Source: Deltaproteobacteria bacterium
GTDB lineage: Bacteria; Myxococcota; UBA727; JABDBI01
DNA length: 5,872 bases
Direction of reading: 5' to 3'
Assembly: GCA_016764955.1 (NCBI GenBank)
Contig: JAESQZ010000086.1
Coordinates: 1-5,872, forward strand
The notes beneath the pieces are model-generated. The model searched no databases. It was not told where the DNA came from and worked only from the letters and a program-made list of their open reading frames with translations. Positions 1-5,776 of this stretch are shown here, in pieces. Numbering within the stretch: position 1 is the first letter of the stretch; each line of letters starts with the position of its first letter. The translations under genes and the position numbers were made by a program.

Positions 1-956
1 CATTGATGTGCTAATTCATGCGCCATGACTTCAGCAAAATATCTAAGCTGCCAAATGGGGGCTGTTTTGGGATCAATCAATAGGAGCGAATCTCGAAAAG
101 TTACTGCACCTGGGTTTTCCATAGCGCCAGCTGCAAAATCTGGAACCGCAATGATATCAAGCTTGGCGTAGGGGTAGGGGATCCCAAAATAATCTTCAAG
201 TAGCTTTAATATTTTGGGTGTTTCTTTAAGAGCGTGTTTGAGCTTTGCGCCCTGCCCTTTAGGAGCGATGCCTCTAAAAGGAACTTTGCCGATACTGTGG
301 CCAGGGACAATATCAAAAGGGCCAACGGCAAAAGCAATCAGGTAGGTCGGCAGTGGTGGTGTGGGTTCAAATTCGACAGTCTTGGTTCCATTTTTGTGTT
401 GCACGGTTTTTAAAATAGGGCTGTTGGAAATAGCGTGACTTTTTTGAGGAACCGTTAGAGTGACGTGAAAAGGTGTTTTGAAGCCTGGTTCATCAAAGCA
501 TGGAAAAGCTGTTCGAGCTGCTAATGGTTCAAATTGTGAGTAGATATAGTGATGCTTGCCTTGTGATACTTGGTATAGGCCCGAGAGATCTTGGCCGAGC
601 TTAGCCGTGAACTTAATTACTAAGGTTGCTTCTCCAATTTTGATAGGCTCAGAGCTTTTGATTTCAAGAAGATTTTTTTCTTTAATCAGTCGGTGAGTTG
701 TATCTAACTTCTGAAAATTATTGCTCAAGCGAACTTCAGATATCTCGAAATCCTTGGCGTGCAGCCAAAAGAGATTGCTTTCCCCAGTTACCTGGAGCCT
801 AATAGATACTTGACCTGAATACTTAGGATTATTTGGGTCTAATCCAAGCTTTAGATCATAAGCAATGGGCTTAATGCCCTTATGAAGCTTTAGATCAGGT
901 GCAGAGCTGGCAAATGATAGAGAGGCTAAACTAAATACGAAGAATATGATTCGCAT
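1..956 (-). CDS. M1-family zinc aminopeptidase, exported, C-terminus cut off by window edge
   Basis: This gene encodes the N-terminal 318 residues of an M1 (gluzincin) metallopeptidase, which removes N-terminal amino acids from peptides. Seen: a signal peptide (Met-Arg, then a hydrophobic stretch at residues 3-16, likely cleaved after Ala16) predicts export to the periplasm or outside. The M1 beta-sandwich domain follows, with PCFDEP at 152-157 and PTYLIAFAVG near 200. The substrate-binding GAMEN motif is at 277-281 and the zinc motif HELAHQ at 313-318. The next two bases, TG, fit the Trp usual after HExxHQ. The 36-residue GAMEN-to-HExxH spacing matches E. coli PepN. The third zinc ligand (Glu, about 19 residues further on) and the C-terminal domains lie outside the window. 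The ATG at 956-954 is chosen because the signal peptide begins there. No clear Shine-Dalgarno site precedes it. It lies 21 bp after the dnaA stop, so it may be cotranscribed. The family is certain; the exact substrate is unknown. Confidence 0.93.
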   Translation of the reverse strand, partial: MRIIFFVFSLASLSFASSAPDLKLHKGIKPIAYDLKLGLDPNNPKYSGQVSIRLQVTGESNLFWLHAKDFEISEVRLSNNFQKLDTTHRLIKEKNLLEIKSSEPIKIGEATLVIKFTAKLGQDLSGLYQVSQGKHHYIYSQFEPLAARTAFPCFDEPGFKTPFHVTLTVPQKSHAISNSPILKTVQHKNGTKTVEFEPTPPLPTYLIAFAVGPFDIVPGHSIGKVPFRGIAPKGQGAKLKHALKETPKILKLLEDYFGIPYPYAKLDIIAVPDFAAGAMENPGAVTFRDSLLLIDPKTAPIWQLRYFAEVMAHELAHQ

Positions 957-977
957 TTAGCGAAGATACAGCAATTG

Positions 978-2426
978 TCAGCCTACTTCGAGCAAACTTT
1001 TTTCTAGTCTAGCAAGAACGGTCTGAATGCTAATGTTGGTTTCGCGCATATCCTCAATCTTACGCAGGGATGATAAAACGGTTGTGTGATCGCGGCCACC
1101 GAAGAAGCGGCCGATTTCTGGGAGGCTGTATGCCATGATGTTACGGCAAAGCGCCATGGCGATTTGTCTAGCAAGCGCAACTTGACGCTGACGAGACTGC
1201 CCCCTCAGTTCCATTGGCTTTAAGTCATAGTAAGCGGCTACGTGACCACAGATCTTATCAGCGTTGAGCTGTTCATTGGAGCCCTTTAGAACAGGGGACA
1301 AGATTTCATTGACTGTATCAATGGTGATCTTTTTATTGGAACCCTTTGTGCAAGCTGACAACCTGATGATGGCGCCTTCAAGTTCACGAACGGAAGAAGC
1401 AAGTCTTTTAGACATATGCTCAACCACATCATGCGGAAGCTCTAGCCCACATTTGTTGGCCTTTTGTCCAATGATAGCTTTTCGCATTTCCCCATCAGGT
1501 GGGCGAATATCTGCGATTAATCCCCAGGACAAACGAGTCTGCAGTCTTTCTTCTAGTCCCTCTATTTCATGTGGATACTTGTCTGAAGTAACTACAATTT
1601 GTTTGTGAGCTTGATGAAGACAATTAAATGTATGAAAAAACTCGTCTTGACTCGCATCTTTTCCAGCTAGAAATTGAATGTCATCAACTAAAAGAATGTC
1701 GCAATCGGTTCGAAATTTTCTTCTGAATGCATCAAATTTTTTCTCTCGAATAGATGAAATGTATGCATTTACCCATTGCTCGGCCGTCATATAAAGCACT
1801 TTTGCAGAAGGCGTATTAGAAAGAACATGCAAGCCGATGGCTTGAAGCAAGTGCGTTTTGCCAATGCCAACTGGCCCAAACAAAAATAAGGGGCTGTATT
1901 GTGCGCCTGGTTGTTCTGCGACGGCTTTGCAGGCGGTGTAGCCCATTGTGTTGGGTGTGCCCATGATAAAGGTATCAAAGGTATTTGCCGGATTGAGCCT
2001 GGCAGATTCAAACACAATAGGAGCGTTTAGTCCGATTGGGGTCTGTGAAGGAGCCTTCAATGGACTAATGGTTTCCGTTGGGAAGATAGCTCGAGTTGGT
2101 GTTAGCGCTAGTGGGGGACTGGGCTCTTGTTGGCTGGCGTTATTTGGGTGCGGAAACTCGTTAGCTAGCTGAAGTTTAAGATGCATTGGCTTGCCAAAGC
2201 TATGGCTTAAAGCAGTTTCGATATCATCTACATAGTGATTACGAACCCAATCCAAGTGGAAAGAAGAAGGCGCACCGACGGTGATGGCACCGCCACCACA
2301 GGAAATAAAAGATAGCGGCTCGAAAAAACCCTGCCATGCAAATAGGCTTAACTGGCGCCTTAAGGATGTTAAGGCTTCAGTAAAAAGCTCTGCCGGCTGG
2401 GTTTCAAATTCTCTGATCGCTACCAT
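978..2426 (-). CDS. dnaA: Chromosomal replication initiator protein DnaA
   Basis: DnaA is the AAA+ ATPase that binds DnaA boxes, melts the origin and recruits the helicase. The 482-residue length is normal (E. coli 467). Domain I is about residues 10-88, with FFEPLSFI in place of the usual W-F-x-P-L-x-F-I. A Pro/Ser/Ala-rich domain II linker covers about 90-135. Domain III carries Walker A GPVGIGKT at 184-191, Walker B LLVDDI at 245-250, sensor I VVTSDK at 268-273, box VII arginines R294 and R298 (R298 aligns with the E. coli arginine finger R285) and sensor II R347 in SVRELEG. Domain IV ends in the DnaA-box-binding signature GGRDHTTV at 443-450. All key residues are intact. The start is fixed: an in-frame TGA lies three codons upstream of the ATG. 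Only a weak GAAG-type ribosome site precedes it. dnaN does not follow; an M1 peptidase does. Confidence 0.99.
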   Translation of the reverse strand: MVAIREFETQPAELFTEALTSLRRQLSLFAWQGFFEPLSFISCGGGAITVGAPSSFHLDWVRNHYVDDIETALSHSFGKPMHLKLQLANEFPHPNNASQQEPSPPLALTPTRAIFPTETISPLKAPSQTPIGLNAPIVFESARLNPANTFDTFIMGTPNTMGYTACKAVAEQPGAQYSPLFLFGPVGIGKTHLLQAIGLHVLSNTPSAKVLYMTAEQWVNAYISSIREKKFDAFRRKFRTDCDILLVDDIQFLAGKDASQDEFFHTFNCLHQAHKQIVVTSDKYPHEIEGLEERLQTRLSWGLIADIRPPDGEMRKAIIGQKANKCGLELPHDVVEHMSKRLASSVRELEGAIIRLSACTKGSNKKITIDTVNEILSPVLKGSNEQLNADKICGHVAAYYDLKPMELRGQSRQRQVALARQIAMALCRNIMAYSLPEIGRFFGGRDHTTVLSSLRKIEDMRETNISIQTVLARLEKSLLEVG

Positions 2427-2581
2427 TAGTCTTCATGGATGTATCAACACCTTGGCAACTTAGGCAAGCCGAGAATTTCGAATTTGGGTCAAACCCTTAA
2501 ATATTAAGATGAAAAATTAATTTTTTCTGAATTTGTTCAAAGGGGCCTTGAAGATCAAATTAGGTTCTAGATCTCTTAGGG
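2427..2581. other. Intergenic region upstream of dnaA (155 bp)
   Basis: This is the only sizeable gap between minus-strand genes, lying between the DAHP synthase stop and the dnaA start. It should hold the dnaA promoter if dnaA is not simply read through from the aro genes. Seen: a -35-like TTGACC on the minus strand (2488-2493) without a convincing -10 at 16-18 bp; a small dyad at 2482-2502; an AT-only near-palindrome at 2511-2527; and a triple AGATC repeat at 2552-2588. One weak DnaA-box-like sequence, GTATCAACA (2441-2449, 7 of 9 to TTATCCACA), sits just upstream of the start codon and could serve autoregulation. TTCAA/TTGAA at 2536-2552 could form a short hairpin, but no T-run follows it, so no intrinsic terminator is called. 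Confidence 0.6.
2482..2502 (-). promoter_or_regulatory. Small dyad overlapping a -35-like element upstream of dnaA
   Basis: On the minus strand GGGT-TTG-ACCC forms a 4-bp stem with a 3-base loop. It is flanked by ATTT on one side and AAAT on the other, which extends the symmetry with a two-base offset. The TTGACC inside it is a 5 of 6 match to a sigma-70 -35 hexamer. A protein bound to the dyad would cover the -35. No matching -10 was found, so promoter and operator are both tentative. Confidence 0.2.
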
Positions 2582-2588
2582 TTAGATC
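2552..2588. repeat. Three short direct repeats, AGATC core
   Basis: AGATC occurs at 2552-2556, 2569-2573 and 2584-2588, a spacing of 17 and then 15 bp. The flanks are partly shared: TTAGGTTCTAGATC (2560-2573) resembles TTAGGGTTAGATC (2576-2588), and AGATCAA occurs in the first and third copies. The last copy overlaps the stop codon region of the DAHP synthase gene. The arrangement resembles a small iteron, but such short units can arise by chance. Confidence 0.3.
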
Positions 2589-3913
2589 AACTTAAATGCA
2601 AGCTCCAAGGCTTGATCCGCATTGAGTCTAGGATCGCAAAGAGTTTGATAAAAACCCCGGCTTAAGTGCTCTTCCTCGATAGCTTGATCACTTCCAATGC
2701 ACTCGACGACGTTGCTACCGGTCATCTCAAAGTGAACACCGCCAGCATAAGTGCCCTCGTTCTTGTGGATCGCAAGGAATTGTTGAGCTTCGTCGAGTAT
2801 GTCCTGAAAATGGCGTGTTTTGTAACCATTTGAGGCAGTGTGGGTATTTCCATGCATGGGATCACAGCACCAGACCACATGGCGTCCCTCAGCGCTGACT
2901 TTTTGGATCAAAGGGGGAAGATACTCTGCAATTTTTTGATGCCCAAATCGTGTGATCAGCGTGAGACGCCCATGCTCATTTTTTGGATTGAGGACGTCAA
3001 TTAGCTTAATGAGATCATCAGGTGTGAGAGAAGAACTACATTTGATCCCTATTGGATTACAAATTCCTCTTGCGAACTCGACGTGGGCACTGTCCAGTTG
3101 TCTTGTGCGGTCACCGATCCATAGATAATGAGCTGAACAATCATACCAATGAGGTGACTCAGAATGCGTATCGAGTTTTGTTAAGGCTTCTTCATAAGGC
3201 AAAAGAAGCGCTTCATGGGAGGTGTAGAATTCAATACCCCTGAGTTGGCTGTGTTTGGTATCATCAATCCCCATGGCTTTCATAAAACTAAGAGATTCTT
3301 GAACTCTCTCAGTGATATGCTTATATCTTTTTGTTCGTGAGTTCTGCTCAGCAAAGTCAAGGTTCCATCGCTGTACCTGCCCTAGATTCGCAAAACCGCC
3401 TCGAGCAAGTGCTCGCAGAGTATTCAGCGTTGCAGCTGAGTGGAAATAGGCTCGCTCCATTCGTTTGGGGTTAGGTTGACGTATTTTTTCTGAAAATTCG
3501 TAGCCGTTGATAATATCGCCACGGTATGAGGGGAGTGTAACGTTTCCTTTCGTCTCAGTTTGGCTCGAACGCGGCTTGGCAAATTGTCCGGCTGTTCGCC
3601 CGAGTTTAACCACATATTTTTTAAGAGCAAAGGTTAAAACAACAGACATCTGAAGCAGGATTCTAAAGTTATTTTGAACAGTTTGTGTGTTTAAATCTGA
3701 GAAACTTTCAGCGCAATCACCGCCATGAAGCAAAAAAGCATCACCTTGTGAAACCCGGATAAGCTTTTTCTTTAGTTGGTCAACCTCTCCTATAAAGACT
3801 AAAGGAGGATAACTGGCGATCTTTTTTTGGACACGCTCCAAGTGTTCCATATCTGGGTAGGATGGAATCTGTGAAATCCGTTTTGATTTCCAGCTGTCTG
3901 GTTTCCAAGTCAT
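2582..3913 (-). CDS. Class II 3-deoxy-D-arabino-heptulosonate 7-phosphate (DAHP) synthase
   Basis: This enzyme condenses phosphoenolpyruvate and erythrose 4-phosphate into DAHP, the first committed step of the shikimate pathway, in the cytoplasm. It is the plant/Mycobacterium-type class II enzyme, unrelated in sequence to E. coli AroF/G/H. Seen across 443 residues (M. tuberculosis enzyme 462): HGGDCAES with metal ligand C67, KLGRTAGQFAKPRS with R106, LPSYRGDIINGYEF, WIGDRTRQLDSAHVEF (263-280), NPIGIK with K291, TLITRFG with R322, CDPMHGNT with metal ligand H354, GGVHFEMTG with metal ligand E396, and TLCDPRLN with metal ligand D427. Differences from the common family pattern are His63 where Gln is usual, and KCSSSL after K291 where a Gly-Pro-Ser type sequence is usual. 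The ATG overlaps the aroA stop as ATGA. A GGGGGG run 7 bases upstream may act as ribosome site. An in-frame TGA lies eight codons upstream. It ends the aro unit. Confidence 0.97.
   Translation of the reverse strand: MTWKPDSWKSKRISQIPSYPDMEHLERVQKKIASYPPLVFIGEVDQLKKKLIRVSQGDAFLLHGGDCAESFSDLNTQTVQNNFRILLQMSVVLTFALKKYVVKLGRTAGQFAKPRSSQTETKGNVTLPSYRGDIINGYEFSEKIRQPNPKRMERAYFHSAATLNTLRALARGGFANLGQVQRWNLDFAEQNSRTKRYKHITERVQESLSFMKAMGIDDTKHSQLRGIEFYTSHEALLLPYEEALTKLDTHSESPHWYDCSAHYLWIGDRTRQLDSAHVEFARGICNPIGIKCSSSLTPDDLIKLIDVLNPKNEHGRLTLITRFGHQKIAEYLPPLIQKVSAEGRHVVWCCDPMHGNTHTASNGYKTRHFQDILDEAQQFLAIHKNEGTYAGGVHFEMTGSNVVECIGSDQAIEEEHLSRGFYQTLCDPRLNADQALELAFKLI
3910..3913 (-). other. ATGA stop-start overlap, aroA to DAHP synthase
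   Basis: The aroA stop TGA (3912-3910) shares bases with the ATG of the DAHP synthase gene (3913-3911). Such 4-base overlaps usually indicate one mRNA with translational coupling by terminating and re-initiating ribosomes. Expression of the two proteins is therefore likely to be linked (inference from the layout). Confidence 0.9.
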
Positions 3914-5172
3914 GATAAAGCCCCCCGAAGTGTCTCAAAAAAAGCAGGATATGAAATCTGGACACATGAGCTATTGTCCAGAGTTGTATTGTTGGGTTTG
4001 TGAGTGAGTAAACCAGCGATAGTAAAAGCCATTGCTATCCGGTGATCATCATCTGTTTGAATTTTAGCTGCTTTTAACTTTGCTGGTCCTGGGATTCTAA
4101 AGCCATCATCAAAAAGCTCTAAATCAACACCCATGGCACCTAAATTATTGGCAATTGCTATCAGCCGATCACTCTCTTTCACTCTTAGTTCGCCAGCACC
4201 TCGAATTTGGCTGACGCCTTCAGCCTGGCTCATAGCAATTGCCAGAATTGGAATTTCATCAATTAGTCTTGGAACCTGTGCTTCATCGATGGATACAGCA
4301 GATAATTTTGAACTGCACGTTCGAATTTTACCAGCAGGCTCCGGCTCAGAGCTTGTCACTTCGATATCAATATTAGCTCCCATCTCTCTTAATACATCAA
4401 TGAAACCAGTTCGGGTGGGATTTAGAGAAACATTTGGTATTAAAATATCAGAATTGGGTAAAAGACAGGCAGCGGTTACCCAAAAAGCAGCAGCTGAAGG
4501 ATCTCCGGGGACTTCAAACTTACAAGGCTTTAGCATTTGCTTGCCAGAGAGCTCGATGGTGTCATTTGTTGTGCTGATTGATGCGCCAAATAATTCGAGC
4601 ATGCGCTCAGTATGATCTCGGCTGTGGATCAGCCCGCTAAGTTTGGTAAATCCTTGGCAGCCTAGGGCAGCTAGCATGATAGCGGACTTAACTTGCGCGC
4701 TTGCCACGGGAACTTCGTAATTGATTGGCCCCAATAAGGAGCCGGATATTTCAATGGGAGCATAATTTGCATCCCGCAAGTTGATGTGAGCGCCCATTTT
4801 ACGAAGCGGTGTAGCTACCCGGTTCATGGGCCTTGCTTGCAAAGACTCATCCCCAATTAGCATGCTGTTGAAATTCTGGGCTGCCAAAAGGCCCATAAAA
4901 AGCCGCATTGTTGTGCCGGAATTACTACAATCAATAGGGCTTTCAGGCGCTTCGAAAGAGTTTAAACCCTGACCATGTACGAGTACGTCTGAGCCACTTG
5001 TTTCAATTTGCACGCCAAGATTTTTAAGAGCTCTTTTTGTTGACTCGACGTCTTCTCCCACTTGAAGGTTGCTAATTTGAGTGGTGCCTTTAGCAAGGGC
5101 GCCTAAAATCAGGGCTCGGTGTGAGATAGATTTATCTCCAGGAACGTGAATGGTGCCAGTTAATCGAGTCAT
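3910..5172 (-). CDS. aroA: 3-phosphoshikimate 1-carboxyvinyltransferase (EPSP synthase), class II type
   Basis: EPSP synthase transfers the enolpyruvyl group of phosphoenolpyruvate to shikimate 3-phosphate, the sixth step of the shikimate pathway. The 420 residues match the usual length (about 430). Seen: VPGDKSISHRA at 10-20 with Lys14, SNSGTTMR at 83-90, RPMNR at 114-118, SAQVK at 158-162, RDHTE at 185-189, NPTR at 251-254, the DEIP stretch with catalytic-type Asp305, KESDR at 332-336 with Glu333, and DDDHR at 374-378. GDKx, SAQxK, RxHxE and NxTR are the four motifs reported for class II (glyphosate-tolerant type) enzymes. The residue matching E. coli Pro101 is Leu91. An in-frame TAA directly precedes the ATG, fixing the start; an AAGGA site lies 6 bases upstream. 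It overlaps its neighbours by ATGA at both ends. Identity is firm; glyphosate tolerance is only a family-level expectation. Confidence 0.99.
   Translation of the reverse strand: MTRLTGTIHVPGDKSISHRALILGALAKGTTQISNLQVGEDVESTKRALKNLGVQIETSGSDVLVHGQGLNSFEAPESPIDCSNSGTTMRLFMGLLAAQNFNSMLIGDESLQARPMNRVATPLRKMGAHINLRDANYAPIEISGSLLGPINYEVPVASAQVKSAIMLAALGCQGFTKLSGLIHSRDHTERMLELFGASISTTNDTIELSGKQMLKPCKFEVPGDPSAAAFWVTAACLLPNSDILIPNVSLNPTRTGFIDVLREMGANIDIEVTSSEPEPAGKIRTCSSKLSAVSIDEAQVPRLIDEIPILAIAMSQAEGVSQIRGAGELRVKESDRLIAIANNLGAMGVDLELFDDGFRIPGPAKLKAAKIQTDDDHRIAMAFTIAGLLTHKPNNTTLDNSSCVQISYPAFFETLRGALS
5169..5172 (-). other. ATGA stop-start overlap, prephenate dehydratase to aroA
   Basis: The TGA stop of the dehydratase gene (5171-5169) overlaps the aroA ATG (5172-5170). 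This is the second ATGA junction of the unit and again suggests translational coupling on one mRNA. Confidence 0.9.
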
Positions 5173-5732
5173 TTAGGTTCCTTTTCTAACACCACAAAAC
5201 GTGTTTGATTATCGCCTTTGTTTGCGATTTTGGTTTGAAGCACTTTCAGTCCATATAGTTCGGCAGCTTCTTTTGAAGCAATAGCAGCCTGCATAGGGTT
5301 TTCTTCTTGAAGAAGTTTTTTGACTGCCAATGCTGTGTCTTCATAGTGATACGCTACGCAGTTTTGGAAGCTATCTAAAAATTCGCTGCATTGTTCAAGT
5401 GCCTGAGGATGAGAGTAAACTTGCTTTATATTAGAAAGCGTTGAGCCATTTAATCCAATCAAATGATGTTCAATCGAAACCCAGAGACTTCCTATTTCCC
5501 GTACGCTGGTACTCTTGACCAAATCTGGAACGTTTTCGATTGGGCCTGTAATCGTATTTTCTATAGGCAATATTGCATAGTTTGACTTGCCTGTTAGCAG
5601 AGCGTGAAGGGCTTGTTCAAAACTTAGGAACCCTTTGAGACTAATTTGAGAATTTGTATCAAAATATTTTTGAGCGGCCAACTCACTATAAGCTCCCGGT
5701 CCGCCCTGGTATGATACGATGCAAGATTTCAT
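5169..5732 (-). CDS. Prephenate dehydratase, catalytic domain only (no ACT domain)
   Basis: Prephenate dehydratase converts prephenate to phenylpyruvate, the committed step towards phenylalanine, in the cytoplasm. The 187 residues cover one PDT catalytic domain. Seen: YQGGPGAYSE at 8-17, LPIENT at 55-60 followed by G-P-I-E-N, HPQAL at 108-112, EDTALAV at 131-137, AAIAS then AAELYGL between 149 and 162, and the catalytic-type N-Q-T-R-F at 175-179. Usual monofunctional enzymes run to about 270-290 residues because a C-terminal ACT domain, with an ESRP motif, binds phenylalanine. Here the protein stops about eight residues after TRF, so that domain is absent. There is also no N-terminal chorismate mutase domain. 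A TAA four codons upstream of the ATG rules out a longer start. The stop overlaps aroA cleanly, so this looks like a natural short form and not a frameshift. It is the first gene of the aro unit. The pheA/pheC-type symbol is left open. Confidence 0.93.
   Translation of the reverse strand: MKSCIVSYQGGPGAYSELAAQKYFDTNSQISLKGFLSFEQALHALLTGKSNYAILPIENTITGPIENVPDLVKSTSVREIGSLWVSIEHHLIGLNGSTLSNIKQVYSHPQALEQCSEFLDSFQNCVAYHYEDTALAVKKLLQEENPMQAAIASKEAAELYGLKVLQTKIANKGDNQTRFVVLEKEPK
5179..5183 (-). promoter_or_regulatory. Ribosome binding site of aroA
   Basis: AAGGA on the minus strand lies 6 bases before the aroA ATG, inside the end of the dehydratase coding sequence. It is the clearest Shine-Dalgarno site in the window. 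aroA could thus also start independently and not only by coupling. Confidence 0.7.
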
Positions 5733-5767
5733 AGGAACAGATTAACCTTAATATCTGTTTTTTAAGC
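5733..5767. promoter_or_regulatory. 35-bp divergent intergenic region between dehydratase and kinase genes
   Basis: The gap separates the ATG of the minus-strand dehydratase gene from the GTG of the plus-strand kinase gene. It is AT-rich. Read on the plus strand, TAATAT (5749-5754) resembles a -10, and read on the minus strand TATTAA (5753-5748) does, so one AT block might serve both directions. The gap is too short for two separate promoters, so they would have to overlap each other or the coding ends. Confidence 0.5.
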
Positions 5768-5776
5768 GTGACGCAA
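5748..5776 (-). promoter_or_regulatory. Possible sigma-70-like promoter of the aro unit
   Basis: On the minus strand TTGCGT (5776-5771) and TATTAA (5753-5748) are separated by 17 bp. The -35 matches 3 of 6 and the -10 matches 4 of 6 consensus bases. Transcription would start near 5740, leaving about 8 bases of leader before the ATG at 5732. The -35 would lie inside the start of the divergent kinase gene. This is the best promoter-like pair seen, but the matches are modest. Confidence 0.3.

Noticed and set aside
1570..1578. DnaA-box-like TGTGGATAC (8 of 9) inside dnaA
   Set aside because: It encodes the conserved K-Y-P-H stretch after sensor I and stands alone; single 8 of 9 matches are expected by chance.
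1264..1608. 114-residue plus-strand open frame inside dnaA
   Set aside because: It is antisense to conserved dnaA domains III-IV and shows no domain or ribosome site.
2536..2552. TTCAA/TTGAA inverted repeat as terminator of the aro unit
   Set aside because: The stem is only about five pairs with a mostly unpaired centre, and no T-run follows on the minus strand.
2427..2581. Origin of replication upstream of dnaA
   Set aside because: Only one weak DnaA-box-like site is present and the gap is short; an AT-rich patch alone is not enough.
4133..4615. 160-residue plus-strand open frame inside aroA
   Set aside because: It lies wholly antisense to a certain aroA gene, has a low-complexity Ser/Ile/Ala-rich product and no recognisable domain.
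4623..4631. DnaA-box-like TGTGGATCA (8 of 9) inside aroA
   Set aside because: It is isolated in coding sequence (L-I-H-S stretch) with no cluster or AT-rich unwinding region near it.
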